Of a DNA stretch of 64,000 bases, positions 50,588-61,492 are shown piece by piece (position 1 is the stretch's first letter; the number at the start of each line of letters is the position of its first letter). Both the position numbers and the translations under genes were made by a program. The notes below the pieces were generated by a model that was not told where the DNA came from, ran no database searches, and was given only the letters and a program-made list of their open reading frames with translations. Origin of the DNA: Solirubrobacterales bacterium 67-14 (lineage in GTDB: Bacteria > Actinomycetota > Thermoleophilia > Solirubrobacterales > 70-9); assembly GCA_001897355.1 (NCBI GenBank), contig MKST01000011.1, positions 295,457 to 359,456 on the forward strand, read 5' to 3'.

Positions 50588-51557
50588 TTCCGGCCTCCTG
50601 AGCCGGGTCCGTAATTTCTCCATCTCGCCGGAGCGTTATCAGGCCGTCACCCTGATCGCGCTTGCCGCGCTGGTCACGATCGTCTTCACCGGCGCCGCCG
50701 TGCGCTTGACCGCCTCGGGGCTCGGTTGCCCCGACTGGCCCAAGTGTTACGACCAGTACGTCGCCCCGGCCCAGATCAACGCCTGGATCGAGTACGGCAA
50801 CCGCCTGGTCACCGGCGTCGTCTCGATCGCGGTGATCGCCGCCGCCCTGCTCGCCTTCTTCCGGCGGCCCTACCGCTGGCACCTCGCCTTTTTCGGGATC
50901 CTGCTGCCACTGGGTGTGATCGGACAGGCCGTGCTCGGCGCCTACGTCGTCTACAAGCACCTGCCGCCGGAGCTGGTCATCTTCCACTTCATCCTCTCGA
51001 TGATCCTGATCGATGCCGCCTTCGCGCTCTTCTGGTGCTCGCGCTTTGAACCGGGTGACCGGCGCTACTCGACCGACTGGGTCAGCACCTGGGCGGTGCG
51101 GGCGCTGATCCCCTTCGGGCAGCTGACGGTCCTGCTGGGCACGATCACCACGGGCTCGGGCCCCCACCCCGGCGACCACGACAAGGAGCTGGTCCACCGT
51201 TTCGACTTCAAGGGCCACGACACCCTGGAGTGGATCGTCCAGCGCCATGCGGCCGCTGCCGTACTCTTCGCGGTCGCGGCCCTGGTCGTGATCTTCATCG
51301 TGCGCCGCCGCGGCGGGGACAGCCGCCCGCTCAAGCCGCTGGTCGTCACCTTCGGGCTGATCTGCCTGCAGATCGCGATCGGCGTCACCCAGTGGCTGCT
51401 CCACCTGCCCGCCGCCATGGTCTGGGTCCATGTCGTGATCGCCACCCTGCTCTGGCTCGCCGTCCTCTGGTCGGTCGCCACGGCAGGACAGATCACCCCG
51501 GGCACCAAGGGAGCCCTGCGGCGAAAGCCGGATCCCGCGGTCCCCGCCTCAGGCTGA
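50574..51557 (+). CDS. ctaA: Heme A synthase (CtaA/COX15)
   Basis: Membrane protein of 327 aa, eight TM helices. It has the extracellular Cys pair in LGCPDWPKCYDQ and the E..[H]R site as WIEYGNRLVTG, where Asn replaces the first heme His of Bacillus CtaA. Later His residues lie in VIFHFILSM, VQRHAAAAV and VWVHVVIATLLW. Converts heme O to heme A. Overlaps the cytochrome c gene, so they are coexpressed. Confidence 0.87.
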   Translation: MARADSGLLSRVRNFSISPERYQAVTLIALAALVTIVFTGAAVRLTASGLGCPDWPKCYDQYVAPAQINAWIEYGNRLVTGVVSIAVIAAALLAFFRRPYRWHLAFFGILLPLGVIGQAVLGAYVVYKHLPPELVIFHFILSMILIDAAFALFWCSRFEPGDRRYSTDWVSTWAVRALIPFGQLTVLLGTITTGSGPHPGDHDKELVHRFDFKGHDTLEWIVQRHAAAAVLFAVAALVVIFIVRRRGGDSRPLKPLVVTFGLICLQIAIGVTQWLLHLPAAMVWVHVVIATLLWLAVLWSVATAGQITPGTKGALRRKPDPAVPASG

Positions 51558-52922
51558 GATCAGCTCCGCGGCGGCTTCGCCGAGAGTGGCGGTGTGGGCG
51601 TCGACGTCTTCCGGCTGGGTCTCCGGGCACATCAGGGCCATCATGTGGAACGGGGTCATGAGGATGCCGCGATTCAGCATGTAGAGGTGGAGCAGCGCGT
51701 CGAGGGCCGGGTCGAAGGCGTCCGAGGCCTCCTGGCCTGACTTCGGCCGCTCGGCGCCCAGCATGTACTCGGCCCGGCAACCGAGGCGGGTCACCGTCCA
51801 GGCGAGGCCGGTCTCGTCGATCACCGACTGCACGCCCTGCTCGAAGCGCTCGCCCATCTCGATCATGTGGGCGAAAGCGTCATCGGTCAGCACCTCGGAG
51901 AGGGTTGCCCGGGCGGCCGCCATCGAGAGGGCGTTGCCGGCCAGGGTGCCGCCGACGCCACCGACGTCGGCTGCCTCCCAGACCGTCCGCTCGAGCACCC
52001 GCTCGGCCAGCTCGTCGGTCATGCCATAGGCGCCGGTGGGGATGCCGCCGGCGATCGGCTTGCCGATCGTGATCATGTCCGGGTCGAGGCCATGGGCCTT
52101 GGTGTAGCCACCGGGGCCACAGCAGAAGGTGTGGGTCTCGTCGTTGATCAGCAGGGTGCCGTGCTCACGGGTCAGTCTCCGCACCGCCTCCAGATAGCCG
52201 TCCACGGGTAGGACGATCCCGATGTTGGTCAGGGCCGGCTCCATCAGCACGCAGGCGACGTCGCCGTGGGCGAGCTCGCGCTCGAGGCCCTCGAAGTCGT
52301 TGAACTCGACCACCCGGGTGGTCTCGGCGATCGGGACCGGCGGTCCGATGTTGCCGATCCGCTGGACCGGCTCACCGTCGACCAGGCGGGCGACGGTCTC
52401 GTCGACCGAGCCGTGGTAGCAGTGGTTGAAGACCAGGATCTTGTCGCGACCGGTGACCTCCCGGCAGAGCCGGATCGAGAAGCGGTTGGCGTCACTGGCC
52501 GAGAGCGAGAACTGCCAATGAGCGAGGCCGAACCGCCTCATCATCTCCTGGCCCAGCGGCAACGCGTCCTCGCTGGGCAGCATCGTGGTGATTCCCCTGG
52601 CCAGCCGGCGGCTGGCCGCGGCGACGGTCGGCTCGGGCGAGTGGCCGGTCATCGCGCCGGTGTCACCGAGGCAGAAATCGATCATCCGGTTGCCGTCGAC
52701 GTCGGTCAGCCGGTTGCCCTTCGCCTCCTCGAAGAAGACCGGGAAGGAGCCGGGCCAGCGGGTCATCCAGTTCATCGGGACCCCCGAAAGAAGGGCCTCT
52801 CCGGCCTGCCCGTGGATCTCCCGCGAACGTGGATGCGAGGCCTCGAAGGTCTCCAACTCCCTTGACATCAGGTCCGATACCCGATCGTTCGAAATTGTCT
52901 GAAAAGCCGATGGACTGGGCAT
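51549..52922 (-). CDS. Class III aminotransferase, glutamate-1-semialdehyde aminomutase-like
   Basis: PLP enzyme of 457 aa from the ATG at 52922 (GGAGAGAGG site). Motifs: [55 protein letters not shown] and the lysine block TIGKPIAGGIPTGAYG. Similar to HemL but with no other heme-synthesis genes nearby; it is divergent from an enolase paralogue and likely shares its GntR control, so it is more likely a catabolic transaminase. Confidence 0.85.
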   Translation of the reverse strand: MPSPSAFQTISNDRVSDLMSRELETFEASHPRSREIHGQAGEALLSGVPMNWMTRWPGSFPVFFEEAKGNRLTDVDGNRMIDFCLGDTGAMTGHSPEPTVAAASRRLARGITTMLPSEDALPLGQEMMRRFGLAHWQFSLSASDANRFSIRLCREVTGRDKILVFNHCYHGSVDETVARLVDGEPVQRIGNIGPPVPIAETTRVVEFNDFEGLERELAHGDVACVLMEPALTNIGIVLPVDGYLEAVRRLTREHGTLLINDETHTFCCGPGGYTKAHGLDPDMITIGKPIAGGIPTGAYGMTDELAERVLERTVWEAADVGGVGGTLAGNALSMAAARATLSEVLTDDAFAHMIEMGERFEQGVQSVIDETGLAWTVTRLGCRAEYMLGAERPKSGQEASDAFDPALDALLHLYMLNRGILMTPFHMMALMCPETQPEDVDAHTATLGEAAAELISA

Positions 52923-52947
52923 TTGCGGGTGGTTCCTCTCTCCGATT

Positions 52948-52959
52948 TGCAGATCTGCA
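52948..52959. promoter_or_regulatory. Perfect 12-base palindrome TGCAGATCTGCA
   Basis: Lies 26 bases upstream of the aminotransferase start in the divergent control region. Possible operator, distinct from the GntR-type site at 52989. Confidence 0.45.
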
Positions 52960-52988
52960 CTTGACAGACTAGCCGGATTCTGTTGTTT

Positions 52989-53005
52989 TGTGGAATGATC
53001 CAACA
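52989..53005. promoter_or_regulatory. Candidate GntR operator TGTGGAATGATCCAACA
   Basis: Near-palindrome in the divergent region between the aminotransferase and the enolase paralogue. It shares 15 of 17 bases with the site at 54351-54367 in front of the gntR gene. Confidence 0.65.
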
Positions 53006-53044
53006 AAGTACAGAGAAGAAGTGAACTCAAGGAGAACTCCCTCA

Positions 53045-54313
53045 ATGACTCTCGTCTCACCCGTCATCACCGGTATCGCCGCCCGCGAAGTACTCGACTG
53101 CCGCGGCCTCCCCACCCTCCAGGTCGACCTCGAGCTCGACGAGGTGATCTCGGCCACGGCCGACGTCCCCTCCGGTCGCTCGACCGGCGTCAACGAGGCC
53201 TTCGAACTCCGCGACGGCGGCACGCGCTTCGGCGGCTTCGGCATGCTCAAGGCAGCGGAGAACGTGACCGGCGAGATCGCCGACGCCCTGGTCGGCCAGC
53301 CCCTGGTCGACCAGCGCACGCTGGACCGGGCCCTGATCGACCTCGACGGAACCGAGAACAAGAGCCGGCTCGGAGCCAACGCGATCCTCGGCGTCTCCCT
53401 CGCCGCGGCGAGGGCCCAGGCCGACGCCCACGGACTGCCGCTTTACCGCTCGGTCAGCTCGAACGCCCACATCCTTCCGGTGCCGCTGGTCAACCTGATC
53501 AACGGCGGCAAGCACGCCTCGAACGACCTCGACTTCCAGGAGTTCATCGTGATCCCGGTCGGGGCCGACTCGATCCTCGAGGCGCTCCAGATCTCGACCG
53601 AGGTCAACCTCGCCCTGGCCGAGATCCTGCTCGACCGCTACGGCAAGCCGGCCCTGAACACCGGTGACGAAGGCGGCTACGCCCCGGCGATCAGCGACCC
53701 GCGCGAAGCGCTGGGCCTGCTCCATGAGGCGGTCGACGCGGCCGGCCACAAGGGCCGCTTCCGCTACGGGCTCGACTGCGCCTCCAGCCATTACTACGAC
53801 GATGCGACCGGCACCTACACGGTGGCCGGCGAGAAGCGGGACCGGGAAGGCATGATCAGTCTCTACAAGGAGCTGATCGCCGACTTCGACGTGGTCACGA
53901 TCGAGGATCCGCTCAACGAGGAGGACTTCGAGGGCTTCGTCGAAGTGACCGAGGAGACCGGCGTCCAGATCGTCGGCGACGACCTCTTCACCACCAACCC
54001 GGCCCGGCTGGCTCGCGGCCTGGAGATGGGCGCGGCCAACTCGCTGCTCTGGAAGTTCAACCAGATCGGCACCCTCTCCGAGGCACTGGACGCGGCCGAG
54101 ATGGCCCACAAGGGCGGCTACACGGTGGTCGTCTCCGAGCGCTCCGGCGAAACCGAGGATCCGATCATCGCCGACCTCTCGGTGGCGCTCGGGGCCGGCC
54201 AGATCAAGACCGGTGCCCCGGTCCGCGGTGAACGGACGGCGAAGTACAACCGCCTGATCCGGATCAGCGAGGAACTGGGCGAGAACGCAACCTACCCCGG
54301 AGACGTCTTCTGA
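53045..54313 (+). CDS. Enolase paralogue with altered active-site residue
   Basis: Enolase-family protein of 422 aa. Most catalytic and magnesium residues are in place: PSGRSTG loop, H157, E166, E209 in GDEGGYAP, D244, E287 in IEDP, D312 in GDDLF, K337 in LWKFNQIG and K388. The His of the conserved SHRSGE motif is Glu365 (VSERSGETED), and DSRGNPT reads DCRGLPT. It may still turn 2-phosphoglycerate into PEP, which the glycerate kinase two genes away would supply, or use a related acid. AAGGAG ribosome site before the ATG at 53045. Confidence 0.85.
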   Translation: MTLVSPVITGIAAREVLDCRGLPTLQVDLELDEVISATADVPSGRSTGVNEAFELRDGGTRFGGFGMLKAAENVTGEIADALVGQPLVDQRTLDRALIDLDGTENKSRLGANAILGVSLAAARAQADAHGLPLYRSVSSNAHILPVPLVNLINGGKHASNDLDFQEFIVIPVGADSILEALQISTEVNLALAEILLDRYGKPALNTGDEGGYAPAISDPREALGLLHEAVDAAGHKGRFRYGLDCASSHYYDDATGTYTVAGEKRDREGMISLYKELIADFDVVTIEDPLNEEDFEGFVEVTEETGVQIVGDDLFTTNPARLARGLEMGAANSLLWKFNQIGTLSEALDAAEMAHKGGYTVVVSERSGETEDPIIADLSVALGAGQIKTGAPVRGERTAKYNRLIRISEELGENATYPGDVF

Positions 54314-54350
54314 TGCCGGATCGGCGATCCCTTGTTTGGGATTGCCTTAT

Positions 54351-54367
54351 TGTGGAATAATCCCACA
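54351..54367. promoter_or_regulatory. Candidate GntR operator TGTGGAATAATCCCACA
   Basis: 17-base palindrome with one mismatch ending one base before the gntR ATG. Its match at 52989-53005 suggests the regulator controls itself and the divergent aminotransferase/enolase pair. Confidence 0.7.
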
Positions 54368-54368
54368 C

Positions 54369-55064
54369 ATGACCGAGAATCTGCCTGACATAGGAGTAAA
54401 GGTCTCCCCCGTTTCCACTGTCGAAGCGGCAGCTAACGCCTTGCGTGAGCTGATCCTCGACGGCAACCTGGAACCGGGAGCGAGGCTGCGGGAGCACGAC
54501 TTCGCCGAGCGGCTGGGCATCGCCCGACACTCGTTCCGGGCCGCCACCCAGATCCTGATCGGCGAGGGCCTGCTCAAACGCGAGCCCCACCGCGGGGTCG
54601 AGGTGGCGATCCTCGCCGCCGACGACGTCGCCGACATCTTCAAGCTGCGTGAAGCCCTGGAGATCGAGGCGGTGCGGATCGTCACCACGGCCGGGGTCGT
54701 CCCCGCCGAGGCCCAGCGCGCGGTGACCGAGATGTCCGCCCTCTCCGAGAACGCGCCCTGGCGCGACGTGGTCTGGCCCGACCAGCGTTTCCATCGGGCG
54801 ATCGTCGACGCCACGAACAGCCCCCGTCTTTCCCGTGCCTACCAGGGATTGCAGTCCGAGATCGTGCTCTGCCTGGCGCAGCTCAGACCCGTCTACGACG
54901 CCCCGGCGGAAGTCGCCGCCGAGCACGAGGAGCTGCTGAAGCCGATCATCTCCGGTGATGTGGAGCAGGCCGAAGAGCTCTTCCGCACGCACCTCATCGA
55001 GGCGGCCGAGAACCTGATCGGCCTCCACCAGGAGCGCAGCCAGGAAGCGGAGCCCGGAGCCTGA
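54369..55064 (+). CDS. GntR family regulator, FadR/FCD subfamily
   Basis: Protein of 231 aa. N-terminal winged HTH (ALRELILDGNLEPGARLREH, FAERLGIARHSFRAATQIL) and C-terminal FCD domain (KLREALEIEAVRIV, DQRFHRAIVDATNSP, EHEELLKPIISGD) whose Asp/His residues usually bind a metal and a carboxylic acid. The ATG directly follows its palindrome, so the mRNA is probably leaderless or very short-leadered. It touches the glycerate kinase start. The inducer may be a glycerate-like or amino acid. Confidence 0.88.
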   Translation: MTENLPDIGVKVSPVSTVEAAANALRELILDGNLEPGARLREHDFAERLGIARHSFRAATQILIGEGLLKREPHRGVEVAILAADDVADIFKLREALEIEAVRIVTTAGVVPAEAQRAVTEMSALSENAPWRDVVWPDQRFHRAIVDATNSPRLSRAYQGLQSEIVLCLAQLRPVYDAPAEVAAEHEELLKPIISGDVEQAEELFRTHLIEAAENLIGLHQERSQEAEPGA

Positions 55065-56448
55065 TGAACGCCCGGGCCGTGCGCAAGACGGGAGCCTCGA
55101 TCCGCAATCTGGATCAGCTCTGCTCGCGCGGCCTGACCGGACTCCGCCGCGACGCACTGGAGATCGCACAGGTCGGCCTCGCCGCCTGTGACGGCGGTGT
55201 CGCGGCCCGCGAAGCGGTCAGCCTGACCCCCGGCGGGATCCTGATCGACGGAATCGAGCACTCCCTGGCCGACGGCCAGCGGCTCTTCGTGCTCGGGGCG
55301 GGCAAGGCCACCCTGCCGATCGCCGAAGCGCTCGAGGACGTGCTCGGCGACCGGATCGACAGCGGCGTGGTGATCCTGCGCCGCGGCGAAACAGCCGACC
55401 TCAGGCATCTCGACTGCTACATCGCGGACCACCCCCTGCCCACCCGGGAATCGGTCGAAGGCGCGCTGCATCTGGAAGAGATCGCACAGGAGGCGAAAGA
55501 GGGCGACCTGGTCATCGCCTGCTTCACCGGGGGCAGTTCCGCCCTCGCCTCGCTCCCCCCGGACGGCGTCACGTTCGAGGACAAGCGGCGCCTTCATGAA
55601 CTGCTGCTCGGCTCAGGCATGCCGATCTCCCTGGTCAACACGGTCCGCAAGCATGTCTCGACGATCAAGGGCGGGCGGCTGGCGGCCCATATCGCCCCCG
55701 CCCGCATCGTCAACCTGACGATCTCGGACGTGGCCGGGGACGTCCACGACCTGGTCACCGACCCTTCGGTCCAGGACAGCTCGACCGTCAAGGACGCGAT
55801 CGCGGTGCTCGAGGACTACGGGATCTGGGACCAGATCCCGCCTTCGGTCGCCGCCCACCTCAAGTCACCGGCGGCCGAATCGCCCGACCTGAGCGGCACC
55901 GAGATCCACACCTCGATGCTGGTCACCGGGATCGGGGTCTGCGAGGCGATGGTCGCCGAAACCCGGGATCGCGGCTACAAGCCGGTCGTCCTGACCACCA
56001 CCCTGGAAGGCGAGGCCCGCGAGATGGGCCGCTTCATCGCCGACATGGCCCGCTCCAGCGGCCTGGCCGGGTACCCCTTCGAGCCCGGCACCGTGATCCT
56101 CGGCTGTGGCGGCGAGAACGCGGTAACGATCGCCGGCAAGGGCTCTTTCGGGGACGGTGGCCCGGGCCACGAGGCCGCCCTCGCCGCCGCCGCGATCCTC
56201 GATGGCTGCCAGGTCGCATCGCTCTTCATGGACACCGACGGTGCCGATGGCGGGACCGATGCGGCCGGCGCGATCTGCGACGGCCGGACGGCCGCGAGGG
56301 CGGTGGAGAACGGACTCGACCTGAGGCAGGCGCTGCTCAGTCACACCTCCCGGAAGCCGCTGGGTCAGCTCGGGGACCTGATCGATACCGGCGCCACCGG
56401 CACCAACGTAAATGACCTGTTCGTCACCGTCATCGGGAAGGAAACGCC

Positions 56449-56452
<4 letters not shown>
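55064..56452 (+). CDS. Glycerate 2-kinase (MOFRL/DUF4147 family)
   Basis: Phosphorylates D-glycerate to 2-phosphoglycerate in known members. 462 aa. LGAGKATLPIAEALED, FTGGSSALASLPP, NTVRKHVSTIKGGRLA, GGPGHEAALAAA and the C-terminal NDLFVTVIG of the MOFRL domain are visible. With the enolase paralogue two genes upstream it would give PEP. Its stop overlaps the ABC ATPase start (TTGA). Confidence 0.88.
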
Positions 56453-57494
<1,042 letters not shown>

Positions 57495-57498
<4 letters not shown>

Positions 57499-58577
57499 AG
57501 CGTCTAGCCACCGCCCTGACCGCCCTCGCCGTAGCCCTGACCCTCGCCGCCTGCGGCGGCGACGACGAAGGCGACGTGGTCGCCAAGCCGACCGGTGACC
57601 TGAGCCAGCCGGCGACCGGAACCCTGAAGGTCTTCGCCTGGCAGGACTCGCTGGTGCCGGCCCTGATGGACCCCTTCAAGAAGCAGAACCCGGACCTCGA
57701 CATCCAGACCGCGACCTTCGACAGCAACGCGGAAGCCGCCGCCAAGATCAGCAACGGCTTCAAGACCGACGTGGTCGAGATCTGCATGGACGAAGCCAAG
57801 CCGCTGATCACCCGCGGCATGCTGAAGCGAATCGACCCGGACGCGATCACCTCCTGGGACGACATGGCCTTCAAGGACGAGGACGGGATCCGCGACGAGA
57901 ACGGCAAGTTGCTGATGGTGCCGCTCTCGGCCGGCCCTCACGGCGTGATCTACAACACCGAGAAGATCGACCGGCCGATCGACTCCTTCAAGGATCTCTG
58001 GGATCCGGAGTTCAAGGGTCAGGTCGCGATCGAAGGCGATTACCAGCTCCCCCCGATCGCGGTGACCGCCCTCGCGATGGGCATCAAGGATCCGATGCAG
58101 ATGGACTCGGACCAGCTGCAGGAGGTCAAGGACTACATGATCGACCACCGGGATCAGCTGCGGACCTACTGGCAGTCCGAACCCGAGCTGACCAGCCTCT
58201 ACAAGTCCGGCGAGGTGATCATCTCCGACGGCAACAGCGCCGCCGCGAAAGCGATCCGCGAGGCCGGGGTCCCGGTCAAGTGGGTGGCACCGAAGGAGGG
58301 CACGATCTCCTGGGTCTGTGGCTTCGCGATCAGCGCCGATGCCGAGAACATCGACGCGGCCTATCGCCTGATCAACTTCCAGGCTTCGCCGGAAGGCCAG
58401 GCGATCCGCGGTAAGCAGGGCTACGTGATGACCAACTACAAGGCGATGCCGCTGATCCCGAAGGCGGATCGCGAGATCGCCAATCCCAAGTTCCTCGAGA
58501 CCACGATCCCCGAAGTCTGGTCGCCGATCAACGACGAGTGGGTTCGGGCGTTCGAGGAGATCAAGACCGGCGACTGA
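57495..58577 (+). CDS. PotD-like substrate-binding lipoprotein 1
   Basis: Binding protein of 360 aa with signal and lipobox (LAAC). Mature start GTLKVFAWQDSLVPALMDPF; later PLSAGPHGVIYNTEKID and KWVAPKEGTISWVCGFAIS. Spermidine/putrescine-type fold. It is a tandem paralogue of the next gene, with many identical blocks. GTG start coupled to the ATPase gene. Confidence 0.9.
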
Positions 58578-58651
58578 TGAGCCCGGCCCCGGCCGGCAAC
58601 CGAAACAGAGCAGCACCAATACGAGAGAGAGCGAGAGAGAGGCGTTTTTCG

Positions 58652-59731
58652 ATGAAGAAGTGGTTACTTACAGCGTTGTTCGCGGTGGCGGCGGTTGCCA
58701 TCTCGGCCTGCGGCTCCGGCGGCGGCGACACCTCCGAGGCGGTCGCGCCATCCAAGGCGGACCTCGAGAAGCCGGCCACCGGCACGCTCCGGGTCTTCGC
58801 CTATGACGACACGGTCACCGACCAGCAGCTCGATCCGTTCCGGAAGGCGAATCCCGACCTGGACATGAAGATCGCGACCTTCAACTCGAACGAGGAAGCG
58901 GCCGCGAAGCTGGCCGGCGGGTTCGAGGCCGATGTGGTCGAGGTCTGTCTGGACGAGGCCGGCTCCCTGCTCCAGCGCAACCAGCTGCGGCCGATCGACA
59001 CCAAGGGCGTGACCGACTGGGACGAGCTCTCCTTCAAAGACGAGCCCGGCGTGCGACAGAACGGCAACGTGATCATGGTGCCGCTCTCCTCCGGCCCCTA
59101 CGGCATCAACTACAACACCCAGGAAGTCCCAGGCGGGGTCGACTCCTACAAGCAGATGTTCGACGGCGACTACGACGGCCGGATCGCGATTCCCGGCGAC
59201 CCGCTGGCGACGCTCGGCGTGGCCGCGCTCACGCTCGGCTTCGACGACCCCTTCGACATGTCGCCGGACGAGCTGGACCAGGCCAAGCAGTTCCTGATCG
59301 ACCACAAGAGCCAGATCCGCGCCTTCCCCGAGTCGGATTCGGACATGGTCAACCTGTTCAAGAGCGGCGAGGCCATCGTGGCCAACAACGGCCGTGGGAC
59401 CAACCAGGACATGGAAGCCGAAGGCATCCCGGTCAAGTGGGTCGCCCCCAAGGAAGGGACATGGGCCTGGGTCTGCGGCCTCGGGATCACTTCGAAGGCG
59501 AAGAACATCGACGCCGCCTACAAGCTGATCAACTACTACGCCTCGCCCAAGGCCCAGGCGATCTCGGCCGAGAACGGCTTCGTGATCACCAATCCGAAGG
59601 CGATGCCGCTGGTCCCCCAGCAGTACAAGGAGACCGCCGACCCGGAAAGCATCAAAGACTCGATCCCGCTGACCGAACCATCCGACCCCGAGGCCTACAC
59701 CCGGGCCTGGCAGGAAGTCCGCACCGGTTGA
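58652..59731 (+). CDS. PotD-like substrate-binding lipoprotein 2
   Basis: Binding protein of 359 aa with signal and lipobox (ISAC). Shares ATGTLRVFAYDD, VPLSSGPYGINYNTQE and KWVAPKEGTWAWVCGLGI with the preceding paralogue but differs in binding-cleft regions. ATG at 58652 after a GAGAGAGAGG purine run that supplies the ribosome site. The 74-base gap before it is the largest inside this operon. Confidence 0.9.
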   Translation: MKKWLLTALFAVAAVAISACGSGGGDTSEAVAPSKADLEKPATGTLRVFAYDDTVTDQQLDPFRKANPDLDMKIATFNSNEEAAAKLAGGFEADVVEVCLDEAGSLLQRNQLRPIDTKGVTDWDELSFKDEPGVRQNGNVIMVPLSSGPYGINYNTQEVPGGVDSYKQMFDGDYDGRIAIPGDPLATLGVAALTLGFDDPFDMSPDELDQAKQFLIDHKSQIRAFPESDSDMVNLFKSGEAIVANNGRGTNQDMEAEGIPVKWVAPKEGTWAWVCGLGITSKAKNIDAAYKLINYYASPKAQAISAENGFVITNPKAMPLVPQQYKETADPESIKDSIPLTEPSDPEAYTRAWQEVRTG

Positions 59732-59735
59732 TCCG

Positions 59736-60593
59736 ATGCCGCTTTCCCGTCGCATAGAGCGGGCGCTCCCGAACGCCCTCGGCATCGGCCTCACCGGCTT
59801 CGTGCTGGTGGTGCTGTTCGGGCCGGTCCTGCTGCTCGCCCTGTTCTCGTTCAACGACTCCACGGTGATCTCCCTCCCCTGGGAGGGCTTCACCACCCGC
59901 TGGTACTCGGAGGCGTTGAACGACGACGGGGCGATGTCGGCGATCGGCCACTCGCTGGTGGTTGCCTCGGTGGTCACCGTCGCCTCTCTCATCCTGGGCA
60001 CACTCGCCTCCTGGGGCCTGACCCGGATTCCCTTCCGGGGCAGGTCTCTGGTGGCGGGCATCCACGGGGCGGTGCTGGTCGTGCCGTGGCTGATCATCGG
60101 GATCGCCGGGCTGATCTTCTTCAGCCAGATCGAGCTGGCGCTCTCGCTGCAGACGATCACCCTGATGCACATCGTGGTCACCTTCCCGCTGGTCGTCGCC
60201 GTAGTCTCGGCCGGGCTGATCCGCTTCGACCCCTCGCTCGAGGAGGCGGCGATCGACATGGGCGCCAGCCAGCTCCAGATGATGCGCTACGTCGTCCTCC
60301 CCCAGATCGCGCCCTCGCTGGCCGCGGCCGCGATCTTCGCCTTCGCCTGGTCCTTCAACAACTTCGAGATCAGCTTCTTCACCGGCGGTTTCGAGCAGAC
60401 CTTCCCGGTCTGGGTCTACGGCGTGCTGCGGCACTCCTCCAACCTGCCGGTCGTCAACGCCGCCTCGACCATCATCGCCCTGGCCCAGGTACTGCTGGTC
60501 TTCGGGCTCTGGTACGGGATGAAGCTGATGACCAAACGCCGCGGCGGCACCGACCGTGACGCGGCCGAGATGATCACCGGGGCGGTGCGCTGA
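59736..60593 (+). CDS. ABC transporter permease, PotC type
   Basis: Inner-membrane subunit of 285 aa with six TM helices and the EAA loop EEAAIDMGASQLQMMRYVVL. Second permease-type order (PotC before PotB) is reversed from E. coli. Pairs with the next gene; it is separate here, unlike the fused protein at 1-1609. Confidence 0.9.
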   Translation: MPLSRRIERALPNALGIGLTGFVLVVLFGPVLLLALFSFNDSTVISLPWEGFTTRWYSEALNDDGAMSAIGHSLVVASVVTVASLILGTLASWGLTRIPFRGRSLVAGIHGAVLVVPWLIIGIAGLIFFSQIELALSLQTITLMHIVVTFPLVVAVVSAGLIRFDPSLEEAAIDMGASQLQMMRYVVLPQIAPSLAAAAIFAFAWSFNNFEISFFTGGFEQTFPVWVYGVLRHSSNLPVVNAASTIIALAQVLLVFGLWYGMKLMTKRRGGTDRDAAEMITGAVR

Positions 60594-61492
60594 TGGGCAT
60601 CCCGACCACCCCCCAGATCACGGTCACCGGCGAGCGGCCGTCGCGGCTCTCCAGGCTGCTCAAGCCGTTCGCCTTCATGAGCCTGCCGACCGCCGTGCTG
60701 GCGGTCCTGTTCCTGATCCCGATGGGGATCCTCGTCTACTTCAGTTTCCAGTACGGCGACCTGACCGGCCAGTCCGGCTTCACGCTCAGCAACTTCACCG
60801 ACACGCTCACCGATCCGCTCTACCGCGAGATCGCCCTGGCCACCTTCGAGATCGCGACGATCGCGATGGTCGCGCAGCTGATCGTCGGCATCCCCCTCGC
60901 CTACGTGCTGGCCTACAAAGCCGGCCGTTTCGAGCTGCCGCTGCTGCTCGCGCTGGTGCTGGCCGACGAGCTCAACCCGATGGTGCGGATCTACGCCTGG
61001 CGGATGCTGCTCGGCCGCGAGGGGCTGATCAACGACGCTCTGACCTCGCTCGGTCTGATCAACGCCCCGATCGACGCCCTGCTCTTCAACAAGTTCTCGG
61101 TCATCGTCGTGCTCTCGACCAGCTACCTCACCTACACGGTGATCCCGATCTACGCCTCGATGAAGGCGGTCGATTCGGGACTGTTCGAGGCGGCCAAGGA
61201 CATGGGCGCCGGCTGGTTCACCACCTTCCGGCGGGTGCTGCTGCCGCTGATCGCGCCGGGCATCTTCATCGCCCTGCTGCTGGTCTACGTGCCGCTGTTC
61301 ACCGACTTCGCCGCCCCCAGCCTGGTCGGCGGCACCTCGGGGATCATGCTCGGCAACGTGGTCGCCGACATGGTCCTGCAGAACGGCAACCTCAACATGG
61401 GCGCCGCGATGAGTTTCCTGATGCTGCTGGCAGCGGCCCTCTTCTCGCTGCTCGCCTACCAACTGTCCCGGGTCAAGGGGGGAGCGAAGTGA
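60593..61492 (+). CDS. ABC transporter permease, PotB type
   Basis: Inner-membrane subunit of 299 aa with six TM helices and the EAA loop FEAAKDMGAGWFTTFRRVLL. Starts on the stop of the previous permease (TGATG) and overlaps the FAD oxidoreductase start (GTGA), so the catabolic enzymes are translated with the importer. Confidence 0.9.
   Translation: MGIPTTPQITVTGERPSRLSRLLKPFAFMSLPTAVLAVLFLIPMGILVYFSFQYGDLTGQSGFTLSNFTDTLTDPLYREIALATFEIATIAMVAQLIVGIPLAYVLAYKAGRFELPLLLALVLADELNPMVRIYAWRMLLGREGLINDALTSLGLINAPIDALLFNKFSVIVVLSTSYLTYTVIPIYASMKAVDSGLFEAAKDMGAGWFTTFRRVLLPLIAPGIFIALLLVYVPLFTDFAAPSLVGGTSGIMLGNVVADMVLQNGNLNMGAAMSFLMLLAAALFSLLAYQLSRVKGGAK

Noticed and set aside
58622..58641. GAGAGA-rich purine run
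   Set aside because: Looks like a microsatellite but is short and lies just before the second binding-protein start, where it acts as a ribosome-binding region.
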